Of a stretch of 64,000 nt of DNA, positions 25,836 through 33,506 are shown one piece after another. Location of the stretch: NCBI GenBank assembly GCA_035647615.1, contig DASRND010000002.1:39850-103849 (forward strand), written 5' to 3'. Each line of letters begins with the position of its first letter. The first letter of the stretch is position 1. This stretch comes from Bacteroidales bacterium (GTDB taxonomy: Bacteria; Bacteroidota; Bacteroidia; Bacteroidales; 4484-276). A program made the position numbers and the translations under genes. The notes under the pieces are model-generated. The model was not told the DNA's origin. It worked only from the letters and a program-made list of their open reading frames with translations, and did not search any database.

Positions 25836-26660
25836 ATGATAGAAAACAAAGTAGCAATAATAACGGGTGGTAGCGAGGGCATTGGCTTTGGGATAGCTTC
25901 CGCTTTGGCGGCGCAGGGTGCGCGCGTTTATTTGGTGGCACGAACACTGGAAAAGTTGGAGAAAGCACAGGAGAAATTACTAAAACAAGGTGGGAATGTA
26001 GATATCAGATCTGCTGACATTACTGATTTTGATGCCATGAAGACGGTGATTGAAGGTGTTTACAACGACAATGGCCGCCTCGATATTTTTATTAATAACG
26101 CCGGAACCTGGAAAGGCCAGTCACTGGATACCCCTTTTGCCGACATCTGGAAACTCATTGAGCTCGACATGAAAGCGCCTTACGAAATAGCGCATTATCT
26201 GGCCGGCAGGTTTAAGGATGAGAAAAAAAATGAATTAAGGATATTGACGGTTGTTTCTCAGTCAGCACTTGTCGTTATGGGTTCTGGACTTGGCTATGGC
26301 ACAGCAAAGATGGGTCTTGCTGCCGGACTATTCCATCTCGAAAAAGATCTGCAAAAAGAGAGCGTCGAAAATATCAAACTTTACAGGTTGTACCCCAACA
26401 CTGTTGCTACCGATAAAATGATCGACACGATGAAAGCTCACGGGGCCATGGATGCGGTGAAAGTAGAAGCTGTGGCCGACACAGCGGTTGATATGCTCCT
26501 GGACAAAACGCCTACCCGAGACGTTCGGGTTGGATATTATAAAGGCAGAGGCATTGTAAGAACCTATTTCCCATCAGACCCCGGCGATTTCTATCACCCG
26601 GCCGAAACATCCGAAGAGGTTATAGATGCTGACTTTACTCCTCAAGAGCTATTGAAATAA
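25836..26660 (+). CDS. Short-chain dehydrogenase/reductase
   Basis: The 274-residue Rossmann-fold enzyme has the cofactor motif GGSEGIGFG (TGxxxGIG type, about 11-19), NNAGTW for the structural Asn, and the catalytic region YGTAKMG (YxxxK, about 156-160). The Ser about 142 lies in VVSQSALV. It oxidises or reduces an alcohol/carbonyl with NAD(P)(H), substrate unknown. GC content is higher than in the preceding cassette genes, which fits with the mobile region ending before it. Confidence 0.92.
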   Translation: MIENKVAIITGGSEGIGFGIASALAAQGARVYLVARTLEKLEKAQEKLLKQGGNVDIRSADITDFDAMKTVIEGVYNDNGRLDIFINNAGTWKGQSLDTPFADIWKLIELDMKAPYEIAHYLAGRFKDEKKNELRILTVVSQSALVVMGSGLGYGTAKMGLAAGLFHLEKDLQKESVENIKLYRLYPNTVATDKMIDTMKAHGAMDAVKVEAVADTAVDMLLDKTPTRDVRVGYYKGRGIVRTYFPSDPGDFYHPAETSEEVIDADFTPQELLK

Positions 26661-26812
26661 TATTGTAATCAATTAAGTGCTAATGCTCCATCACCGATCT
26701 TTTCGTCCGCCCACTGACGGACGGAAAGGGAACTCTCTTCCATGACATAATAGGTTGGCTCAAGTCAAAGCAATTTGTTTAACAAACTCTCTTATAGCCA
26801 TGCAGAGAGTTC

Positions 26813-27067
26813 ACCTCTCCAATTGACTAAGGTGTGCAAACATACAAGGATTACTAACCCCGGCCTGAAGGTCGGGGATCAAAGGATGCGAGAATCAGTA
26901 GGGCTTTAGCCTCAAACATAAAAAAGGCTATGATTTTATGAAGAAATACGGACTTCAAAGGACAGCTGGCTAAAGCCCGCGAATATTTTGGTGGTTTACC
27001 TGACCCCCGCCCTGAAGGGCAGGGTTAGTGAATAATGCGTGCGCACTGTTGCTCCAATTGGGGAGGT
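26813..27067. repeat. MITE-like element with 13-bp terminal inverted repeats
   Basis: The ends ACCTCTCCAATTG (26813-26825) and CAATTGGGGAGGT (27055-27067) match as inverted repeats at 12 of 13 bases. Inside are two short hairpins, CCCCGGCCTGAAGGTCGGGG (26858-26877) and CCCCGCCCTGAAGGGCAGGG (about 27004-27023), and the segment GGGCTTTAGCC. No coding frame is present. A decayed relative lies at about 12.93-13.03 kb. Confidence 0.55.
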
Positions 27068-27112
27068 AAAAAAAGCGTTAATTATTAAAATTCCCCGATG
27101 AGCTGTGTGGGA

Positions 27113-27604
27113 TTATTCTGTCGCTGGTTTGCGATTCGTTGGCCCCCAGAAGGCGCGCATTGAAACAATCTTTCCTGCTTCATCAAAACGGAATACATCA
27201 ATGATATCGGTTACCATCGGTGTGCCGTCTACATTCATCAGCAACTGAAATGGAAACGCTATTTCAATACCGGCAACACGCACCGGACCCGTCCGCGTGA
27301 GCTTCAGGTCAATGTTAACAGCCCCGGAATAGAATTTCCGCAGCGCCGCCATTCCGATCACCAGTTCGCTACCAACCGGGTCTTCTACGGTAGCATTATC
27401 TGCGTAGAGCGAAAGAATACCTTCCAGGTTTTTTTCGTTCAGATAAAGCAAGTAGTTGTCTGCGACCTCATTATAGTGTTGTGCTTTCATAAAAGTGTTT
27501 GCGTTGCCAACAATTTGTTCGGTGTCTGCCTTGCTTTGCGCCGAAGTAAAACTAAAAAGCATTAACCCAAATGACAGGGTTAAAAACATAGGTAAAATTC
27601 TCAT
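27113..27604 (-). CDS. Secreted SnoaL/ketosteroid isomerase-like (NTF2 fold) protein
   Basis: The protein has about 163 residues from ATG 27604, preceded by AAAAGG at good spacing. A signal peptide (MRILPMFLTLSFGLMLFSFT, then SA) leads the mature part. The NTF2-like domain shows NYLLYLNEKNLEGILSLYAD, DNATVEDPVGS and DIIDVFRFDEAGKIVSMRAF. Such domains are isomerases or small-ligand binders; a steroid substrate is not implied. It converges on the SDR gene across a MITE-like element. Confidence 0.8.
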   Translation of the reverse strand: MRILPMFLTLSFGLMLFSFTSAQSKADTEQIVGNANTFMKAQHYNEVADNYLLYLNEKNLEGILSLYADNATVEDPVGSELVIGMAALRKFYSGAVNIDLKLTRTGPVRVAGIEIAFPFQLLMNVDGTPMVTDIIDVFRFDEAGKIVSMRAFWGPTNRKPATE

Positions 27605-27763
27605 TTTATGCATCCTTTTAAATTTAAAAAACGAAACATTTTCAAAACTAATAATGAGCGGGTAAACACGCATGAAAACACCAACAAGCCAAACATGAGA
27701 AAAGTTGACCATTAAGATTCATTTTACACAAAACATGGCCGATAGCGATTTTGCTTTCATTAG

Positions 27764-27791
27764 TTGACCTTGCGTTATTCACGGAGTGATT
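27764..27791 (+). repeat. Half of a diverged REP-like palindrome
   Basis: TTGACCTTGCGTTATTCACG, followed by GAGTGATT, matches the right half of the 63280-63350 unit. About 110 bp further, the phrase GACATCGAATCGTCAAAAA also occurs at 41862-41879, just before the main REP array. Confidence 0.5.
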
Positions 27792-27795
27792 TTTT

Positions 27796-28276
27796 AAAAC
27801 AGTTCTTTTTATGTTTTTATTTCTTCAAAGGTCGGATCGCAAGAAGTTGTACTCCGACGGCGACATTCGATCGTCCACAGGACATCGAATCGTCAAAAAA
27901 TAAATCCCAGTCAGCCGTTGAATTTGATCTAAACCGAGTGGCTATTAAGCTTGTACGATTTCAAGGGATTTCTATCATAATCCAACTAATTCTTTGTCCT
28001 CCTATTCGCTAATACCTTATCCATTAATGCTCGTTTTGCAGCTTAATAGCTAAACTAATGGCCGATGATAGCTGACGGGAAGTTACTTTTTAAACTCCAG
28101 AAGCGATATTACCTTTTCGTGTTCATTAGCATCATTCGCGTGAATTCGTGGATTCGATTTATCATTAGCTCCAAAAACAACATCACGCAGCGGGTTTTAG
28201 GCCACTACGTGATGTGTAGAGTTTTTTAAGCTTTCTCACGTCAGGACAGCGTTTCCCTGAGCTTTCCGGTTTTTAA
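27796..28276. other. Gene-free stretch
   Basis: Short open frames here have no protein-like features and overlap repeat debris. No RNA gene is recognised. Confidence 0.45.
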
Positions 28277-28918
28277 TTAAAACCTATCGGGAAAATGTTT
28301 TGCGATTCCATCTGCGATCCCATCAGACATGTGCATCAATTGCTCATAAACGTGATCATAAGCTTCTATTTCGGCAGCGTAATTCCCTTGTAAGTGAGCA
28401 ACTGCTTCGGCCAGGGTGAAATCCAAATGGTCTTTCATGTGCTGCTTCATGTGATCGAGCGCCCAGTTTTCAGGGTTTGCAGTATTTAAGAATATAGCTA
28501 TGTCGTCGCCATTCTTATACCATTTGGCATTTGCATCATCAAAACCCCGCGTATCCCCATCCCTGGCCGCAACGAGTAACTCGCCTGCCACAACAATATG
28601 TTCGGTGAGCAGATCAGTTAATGCCTGACCGCCAGCATCGCCATAATAGGGCTTGATAGCATTGCCGATGTCCACCTGATTTGCCAGCAACCGCTGTAAT
28701 GAAGCGTCTGTAACAGCGCTTTGGTCTAGGATTGCAACAATTACATCGCGTGTCCATACGGCATGATCAGACCATAAGTACCGCATTTGCTCTTTAAACA
28801 CAGCATTATTCAATCCGGTGTCTGGTACTACAACATCATCTTTTTTGCAGCTTGTGAAAAACATTGCGCCAATGCACAGTGAAAGTATGACCAACTTTTT
28901 TAGATTTAGATTTTTCAT
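28277..28918 (-). CDS. Lipoprotein with histidine-rich helical-bundle domain
   Basis: The 213-residue product has a lipoprotein signal (GAMFFTSCKKDD, Cys about 24). The mature part is predicted all-helical with regularly placed histidines: YLWSDHAVWTRDVI, TEHIVVAGELL, DHMKQHMKDHLDFT and YDHVYEQLMHMSDG. The pattern suggests a ferritin- or haemerythrin-like metal-binding four-helix bundle, but I do not recognise a named family. A TTTGTAACCTTTTCC motif lies before it and is shared with the nearby sigma-factor gene. Confidence 0.7.
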   Translation of the reverse strand: MKNLNLKKLVILSLCIGAMFFTSCKKDDVVVPDTGLNNAVFKEQMRYLWSDHAVWTRDVIVAILDQSAVTDASLQRLLANQVDIGNAIKPYYGDAGGQALTDLLTEHIVVAGELLVAARDGDTRGFDDANAKWYKNGDDIAIFLNTANPENWALDHMKQHMKDHLDFTLAEAVAHLQGNYAAEIEAYDHVYEQLMHMSDGIADGIAKHFPDRF

Positions 28919-28989
28919 AATTATATTGTATTAATTATTAATGATTTATTGAAGTTTGTTTGTCAATGAGCATTGGATTTAGAATGCCG

Positions 28990-29002
28990 GAAAAGGTTAC
29001 AA
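28990..29002 (-). promoter_or_regulatory. ECF-linked promoter motif before the helical lipoprotein
   Basis: On the minus strand this reads TTGTAACCTTTTC. The same motif occurs before the sigma gene (29466-29478) and before the DoxX-like gene (29447-29460). Confidence 0.5.
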
Positions 29003-29008
29003 ATCTTT

Positions 29009-29392
29009 TTAATTATTTGATTTAATGAGATTATTCTCTGATAGCTTCGCTAACGAAAAAGCAGCAATGGCCATCACCAGATCGCGCACGGCCACATCCA
29101 TATAGCTCCAGCTAAATAGCAGTGACAATGCAATGGCTGCCAGCCAGGCGGAAACCACGTAGGCACCGATTTTCGTTTTTACTAAAACGAGTATCCCCGC
29201 TACAATTTCGATAACCCCGACGATCATCATAAAGGTAGAAGGTTCGAAAGGAAGCATGGCAGCCATGCCATCAGAGACATAATGACTCCACGTAGTTAAA
29301 ATGTTGAGGAACTTGTCGAGCCCTGCAACGATTGGCACCAAAACAAAGGTGTACTTTAAAATGTTTCTTACTAAAATCGCATTTGAGTTCAT
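29009..29392 (-). CDS. DoxX-like four-helix membrane protein
   Basis: The 127-residue protein has four membrane helices and the DoxX-type pattern: VLVPIVAGLDKFLN in helix 1, MMIVGVIEIVAGILVLV in helix 2, then AWLAAIALSLLF. DoxX proteins are linked to thiol/sulfur redox and stress responses. It is divergent from the ECF sigma gene, with a shared promoter motif in the 120-bp gap, and is followed by the helical lipoprotein gene. Confidence 0.8.
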   Translation of the reverse strand: MNSNAILVRNILKYTFVLVPIVAGLDKFLNILTTWSHYVSDGMAAMLPFEPSTFMMIVGVIEIVAGILVLVKTKIGAYVVSAWLAAIALSLLFSWSYMDVAVRDLVMAIAAFSLAKLSENNLIKSNN

Positions 29393-29446
29393 AGTATTAA
29401 TATTTAATTGTTTATAAATTTGTTACAGCTTTTGATGAGGGATTAC

Positions 29447-29460
29447 GAAAAAAGTTACAA
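29447..29460 (-). promoter_or_regulatory. ECF-linked promoter motif before the DoxX-like gene
   Basis: The minus strand reads TTGTAACTTTTTTC, 55 bp before the ATG. It is 6 bp from the oppositely oriented copy. Confidence 0.5.
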
Positions 29461-29465
29461 AACCC

Positions 29466-29478
29466 TGTAACCTTTTTC
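29466..29478 (+). promoter_or_regulatory. ECF-linked promoter motif before the sigma gene (autoregulation)
   Basis: TGTAACCTTTTTC lies 35 bp before the sigma ATG at 29513. Occurrence before the regulator's own gene and two neighbours is typical of an ECF-controlled set. Confidence 0.5.
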
Positions 29479-29512
29479 AATCTTTCCAATCTAAACCTAA
29501 AAGACTATTAAA

Positions 29513-30187
29513 ATGGAAGCTATAAAATTCAATGATTTTAACAACCACAAAATTGAAGAGAGCGAAGTCATCAAACGCATCATAGGTGGCGAAAAAGAGC
29601 TTTATGAAATTTTGGTCAGAAGGAATAATCAAAAACTGTATCGGGTAATCAGAAGCTACATAAAAGAGGAGGCTGAGGTTGAAGACATAATGCAGGATAG
29701 CTATGTTAAGGCTTTTACCAAACTGTATCAGTTTAAATTAGAATCCTCTTTTTCCACCTGGCTTATCCGCATAGGAATAAACGAGACGCTGGCCCGATTG
29801 AGAGAAAAAGGCAAGTTGTACGATTTTAACGGGCAATCGGATGACCTGAAGAGTGACCTGATTTTCGAAATTCCAGATGACAAACAACTAAATCCGCAGG
29901 ATAAAATGATACGGAATGAAGCCAAACAACTATTGGAAAACGCCATAGACCAGCTGGACATTAAGTACCGGACGGTTTACATAATGAAGGAAGTGGAAGA
30001 GATGAGCATAAATGAAATCGCGACTGCTTTGGATTTGACGGAGGTGAATGTAAAAGTACGCATACACCGCTCGAAAGAGATGCTAAAAGAGAAGCTCTAC
30101 GAAGTTACAAATGACAATAACGTCTTTGAATTTGGATTCAGCCGATGCGACCGAATCACCGAAGGCGTGATGCAACGAATTAGATAA
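29513..30187 (+). CDS. ECF-family RNA polymerase sigma factor
   Basis: The 224-residue protein has sigma region 2 (about 20-95: EAEVEDIMQDSYVKAFTKLY, SSFSTWLIRIGIN) and region 4 (about 135-200: YRTVYIMKEVEEMSINEIAT, then VNVKVRIHRSKEML). A 25-residue extension follows region 4. No adjacent anti-sigma gene is visible, so activity control is unknown. A shared motif suggests it drives itself, the DoxX-like gene and the helical lipoprotein. Confidence 0.92.
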   Translation: MEAIKFNDFNNHKIEESEVIKRIIGGEKELYEILVRRNNQKLYRVIRSYIKEEAEVEDIMQDSYVKAFTKLYQFKLESSFSTWLIRIGINETLARLREKGKLYDFNGQSDDLKSDLIFEIPDDKQLNPQDKMIRNEAKQLLENAIDQLDIKYRTVYIMKEVEEMSINEIATALDLTEVNVKVRIHRSKEMLKEKLYEVTNDNNVFEFGFSRCDRITEGVMQRIR

Positions 30188-30211
30188 ATTAAACTTGTAA
30201 TACTTCTCAAA

Positions 30212-30248
30212 AGCTTCCTCAGGCCAGTGCGCCTTCGGGAGCTTTTTT
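30212..30248 (+). terminator. Terminator after the sigma gene (conserved-loop family)
   Basis: AGCTTCCTCAGGC pairs imperfectly with GCCTTCGGGAGCT and is followed by seven Ts. The loop GCCAGTGC resembles the loop of four other hairpins in the window. Confidence 0.65.
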
Positions 30249-30437
30249 TATTAAAACGTACTACCAAAATCGATCGTGTTCGAAGAAAACTATGTGGATT
30301 TCAAATGCATAATGTGTGATTGATGTAAATTTTATTCTGAATTTTGTAATGCTGTTATTCATAAGGTTATTACTTTTGCACCGTGAAAATATTTTCACAA
30401 CTGACCCATCAGTTATGGGAAATTTATTCAAGGTAAA

Positions 30438-31241
30438 ATGATAAAAATAAAAAAAGCATACACTGCATTTGCAATGGTTTTGGCGGCATTTCTATTATTA
30501 ACCGTAACCTCTTGCAAAAAAGATGATTCACCTGCAAGAGAAACAAGCTACACGCTGAAGACGCAAGATGTTCTTGGTGTTACAGGCACTGTCACTTTCA
30601 TCGAAACAAGCTCGACCACATCAACCATTACTATCAAGTTGTCTGGTGCTCCTTCAGGAAGTCATCCCGCTGCTTTGTACAGTAATTCAATTGCCGAAGG
30701 AGGCACAATTGTTCAGGTGCTTAATCCTGTTGATGCTTCCGGCACCAGTTCTACCGAAGTAAATTCTTTAACCTACAATCAGTTGATAGTTTATGACGGA
30801 TTTGTAAAAGTCGTTAAAAGTAGCACCGAACCCAATGTAATTTTGGCCCAGGGCGACATTGGCGGAAATGTACTTACTGCCCTGAAAAAAACCTATACAA
30901 TGGATACGATTGGCACATTCGGAGTATCCGGAATCGCAACGTTTGAAAAAAGGGTAAACGGGAATACGCTTGTAACCCTCGACCTTTCAGGAGTTATTGC
31001 CGAGGAGGTTTATCCCGCAGCCATTCACGTGGGTTCGATTACAACAACTGGACCTGTAACAAAAACACTGAGCAGTGTTGACGGTACCACCGGCAAAAGC
31101 TACACAAATATCAGCAAACTGAACAGTGGTGAGGTTATCACTTATGATACCTGGCTGGTTTACGCTGGCTATATTAATATTTATCAAACAGCAGTGGCGC
31201 CTAACAACATTATTTGCCACGGAAACATAGGTGCTAATTAA
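30438..31241 (+). CDS. Lipoprotein with two CHRD-like domains
   Basis: The 267-residue protein has a lipobox (LTVTSCKKDD, Cys about 26). Two repeats of about 115 residues follow. Repeat 1 has LKTQDVLGVTGTVTFIE, then SGAPSGSHPAALYS, then VILAQGDIGGN; repeat 2 has MDTIGTFGVSGIATFEK, then DLSGVIAEEVYPAAIH, then IICHGNIGAN. The pattern matches CHRD/superoxide-dismutase-like beta domains, whose role in bacteria is unclear. It is probably outer-membrane anchored. A strong terminator follows. Confidence 0.75.
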   Translation: MIKIKKAYTAFAMVLAAFLLLTVTSCKKDDSPARETSYTLKTQDVLGVTGTVTFIETSSTTSTITIKLSGAPSGSHPAALYSNSIAEGGTIVQVLNPVDASGTSSTEVNSLTYNQLIVYDGFVKVVKSSTEPNVILAQGDIGGNVLTALKKTYTMDTIGTFGVSGIATFEKRVNGNTLVTLDLSGVIAEEVYPAAIHVGSITTTGPVTKTLSSVDGTTGKSYTNISKLNSGEVITYDTWLVYAGYINIYQTAVAPNNIICHGNIGAN

Positions 31242-31302
31242 ACGAAAGTTGTTTTTAAAGAGAACTACCTGCGTTTTTTACAAAAAGCCATAACACAACA
31301 AG

Positions 31303-31336
31303 CTCCCGAAGGTCAATCGATCTTCGGGAGTTTTTT
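31303..31336 (+). terminator. Terminator after the CHRD lipoprotein
   Basis: The perfect 9-bp stem CTCCCGAAG/CTTCGGGAG has the loop GTCAATCGAT and is followed by TTTTTT. Confidence 0.88.
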
Positions 31337-31416
31337 ATTTAAATAGAAATGACCACAGTTAAAGAATGCTATTAACAGGTAGCGATGATAAAGAAAATAG
31401 GTGATGCTGTTGTTCC

Positions 31417-31456
31417 CTATCAAAATCCTTTTTAACTTTGGGCGATTTTTAGAATA
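31417..31456 (+). repeat. 40-bp dispersed repeat, copy 1
   Basis: The segment from TATCAAAATCC to TTTTTAGAAT recurs almost exactly at 43464-43502, before the first PIN module. Here it precedes the DUF5655 gene. Confidence 0.7.
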
Positions 31457-31512
31457 TAAAAAAAGGAATAAAATGTTTGTACTTGATAAAGAAAAAAATA
31501 GCACTACAAAAT

Positions 31513-32532
31513 ATGAATACAGTAATTTATCAAAACGGAATAAGATATTGTGAGAAACAATACAAATTAGAATCAGACTTTGAGAGAGTAGTTGTTGAAA
31601 ACTCTAAAACTTTTTTTGGAGAGAACACAATCTACGTTGATGCAAAAAAGAAAATTGATAATGACACTTTTGGTGGCGTAATTCCAGATGGGTTTTTAAT
31701 CGATTTTTCTGACAAAAACAATCCTGAATTTTATTTGGTTGAAGTTGAATTAGTTAAACACAGCTTCTTTAACCACATATTCCCTCAGATAACAAAGTTT
31801 TTTGCTTTCTTTAAAAACCCGAATAGTCAAGGGAAGTTAATTGAAAAGCTATATTCAATATTTGAAAATGACGAACTGTTGCGACAGGAATTGAAATCAA
31901 AGATTGGGTTTAAGGAGATTTTTAAATTTATAAAAGACACAATTGAAAACAGCCAAAACATTCTCTTAATCATCGATGGAGAGAAGAGGGAACTGCCGGA
32001 AATAACAGAAACCTATACAGATACCTGGGGAAAATTGGTGAAAGTCGCCATTTTAAAAGAGTATTGCCACAATGGCAATCCGACTAATTCAATATTTACA
32101 TTAACACCTGACTTCGAAAACATTGAAAACATTGACATTGTTTCGGAAAAACAAGACGAAGAAAAGGCGAAATCAGTATACTCTGAAAGCTTCCATTTGG
32201 AAGATGTTGACGAAAATGTTAAGGCAATTTATTTAAAGATTAAAGGAATTTTAGCTGAAAAAATTCCCACTTTACAATTTAACTCTCAGAGATATTATAT
32301 CTCATTACGCAAGAAAAAGAATTTTGCGTTTTTGAAAATCCGAAAAAAGAAAATTATCATTGTTGCAATGATGAAAGAAGAAGAAATTAGAGAAATAATT
32401 ACAAACCACGAAATAGCAACCTTATCAGAAGGAGTTCAGAAGTTTTATAATGGACCATGTGCAAAAATTGAAATTGTTAATGATGAAAACTTGAGTGAGA
32501 TAATAAATTTGCTAATAGAAATTCAGAAATGA
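31513..32532 (+). CDS. Predicted PD-(D/E)XK-like protein with C-terminal DUF5655-type domain
   Basis: The product is about 339 residues from ATG 31513; an upstream in-frame TTG at 31477 is less likely. The N-terminal half shows a nuclease-like pattern: an acidic strand IPDGFLIDFSD, then FYLVEVELVKHSFFNH (ExE with a following His), as in restriction-like endonuclease folds. The last 95 residues (VDENVKAIYLKIKGILAEKI to the end) resemble the DUF5655 domain. It is AT-rich and sits next to a restriction-enzyme remnant, so a defence-related role is possible, but function is not established. Confidence 0.6.
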   Translation: MNTVIYQNGIRYCEKQYKLESDFERVVVENSKTFFGENTIYVDAKKKIDNDTFGGVIPDGFLIDFSDKNNPEFYLVEVELVKHSFFNHIFPQITKFFAFFKNPNSQGKLIEKLYSIFENDELLRQELKSKIGFKEIFKFIKDTIENSQNILLIIDGEKRELPEITETYTDTWGKLVKVAILKEYCHNGNPTNSIFTLTPDFENIENIDIVSEKQDEEKAKSVYSESFHLEDVDENVKAIYLKIKGILAEKIPTLQFNSQRYYISLRKKKNFAFLKIRKKKIIIVAMMKEEEIREIITNHEIATLSEGVQKFYNGPCAKIEIVNDENLSEIINLLIEIQK

Positions 32533-32565
32533 TAAAATCTCAAATTGTTGTTTAGCAAAAAATGC

Positions 32566-32682
32566 AATAAGATTAAAACCAATGTAATAGAAAACACTAG
32601 CCTAAAGGTAGACGATCTAATTTGTAAACTCATTGATTTGCCAACAAAAGAGATAAAAATTATGGAGGAGAGCGCATCATGA
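32566..32682 (+). pseudogene. 3' remnant of a type IIG restriction-modification gene
   Basis: One frame reads NKIKTNVIENTSLKVDDL, then ICKLIDLPTKEIKIMEESAS and a stop. This parallels the C-terminus of the intact enzyme at 44281-47934 (IDQLVYQL, then YDLTEEEIKIVEESVS). No start or catalytic part is present. Its stop overlaps the ATG of the DUF4405 gene, exactly as a coupled downstream gene would. Confidence 0.65.
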
Positions 32683-33182
32683 AAAAATCAACAATCAATT
32701 TTATAATAGACGTTTTAATGTTCATCTGCATGGCAGCCGTTGCCGGAATCGGGTTTTTAATAAAATACACATTGATCTCCGGGCGAGAAAGCTGGATTGT
32801 GTACGGCGACAAAGTTGATCTTTATTTCCTTGGAATTTACAGGCACGAATGGGGGACAATTCATCTCATAATAGGATTTGTATTACTTGCATTAGTAGCG
32901 CTTCACGTCATTTTACATTGGAAGCTGATTGTTAGTTTGTACAATAGAATGTTTCAAGGAAAGCTGGTAAGGAGAATAATTACAGTAGTATTCATCGCTA
33001 TTTGTGCCCTGTTTATTATTGTTCCTTTTTTGATAAAGCCTGATGTAGTCAAAATTGAACATGGCAGAGGAAGACATACAACAATTGATAATATTAGTAC
33101 CAATAAGAAAAGTAGTAAGGCTAACACCAATAAAAATAAAAGACTAAAGAACTTCAGAAAAAAAAGGAATAGACAACACTGA
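32679..33182 (+). CDS. DUF4405-type cytochrome-like membrane protein
   Basis: The 167-residue protein has three hydrophobic helices (about 5-28, 58-85, 98-125). Histidines sit near the membrane (RHEWGTIHLIIGF, ALHVILHWKLIV), as in b-type haem-binding DUF4405 proteins. The tail is very basic (Lys/Asn/Arg-rich). The GGAGGAG stretch inside the upstream remnant serves as ribosome-binding site. It is probably involved in electron transfer, partner unknown. Confidence 0.8.
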   Translation: MKKSTINFIIDVLMFICMAAVAGIGFLIKYTLISGRESWIVYGDKVDLYFLGIYRHEWGTIHLIIGFVLLALVALHVILHWKLIVSLYNRMFQGKLVRRIITVVFIAICALFIIVPFLIKPDVVKIEHGRGRHTTIDNISTNKKSSKANTNKNKRLKNFRKKRNRQH

Positions 33183-33214
33183 CGAACACTTTGTATCGGT
33201 AATCACTACTGTTC

Positions 33215-33333
33215 GGTTAAAATCCATAGATTCTTCGCATCGCTACTACTAATGACAAGTTTTTGTAAATAATTGGAATGCAGTAGATTCCGACTGGAAA
33301 ACTCTGCGTGGCAGAGTTTGGAGGGAGAAAACT
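33215..33333 (+). repeat. Left inverted-repeat block around the distal GT4/GH130 genes
   Basis: 33215-33297 (GGTTAAAATCCATAGATTCT to GATTCCGACTGG) is the reverse complement of 36211-36295. 33291-33333 (GACTGGAAAA to GGAGGGAG) is the reverse complement of about 36080-36116, each with scattered differences. Confidence 0.75.
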
Positions 33334-33466
33334 ATTTCAAAAAACCAATATCATTAACACCATGACTTTAGTGCTATGAAAACGGTTTTGTCATATCGTT
33401 ATGTGGACCAATTTTTTCTTGGTCTTCTCACTCAGAATGACAAAGGTTCTGTAAGTTTTGGGTTGT

Positions 33467-33505
33467 GGAGTGGCGGTTGGCGGCTTTGCCGCCAACCGCC
33501 ACTCC
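33467..33505. repeat. Perfect 18-bp hairpin after the GH130 gene
   Basis: GGAGTGGCGGTTGGCGGC pairs perfectly with GCCGCCAACCGCCACTCC around TTT. It lies immediately downstream of the minus-strand GH130 stop. No T-run follows on either strand. Confidence 0.8.
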
Positions 33506-33506
33506 C

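Noticed and set aside
27764..28012. 82-codon open frame
   Set aside because: It begins in a REP half-copy and has biased, low-complexity composition without any motif.
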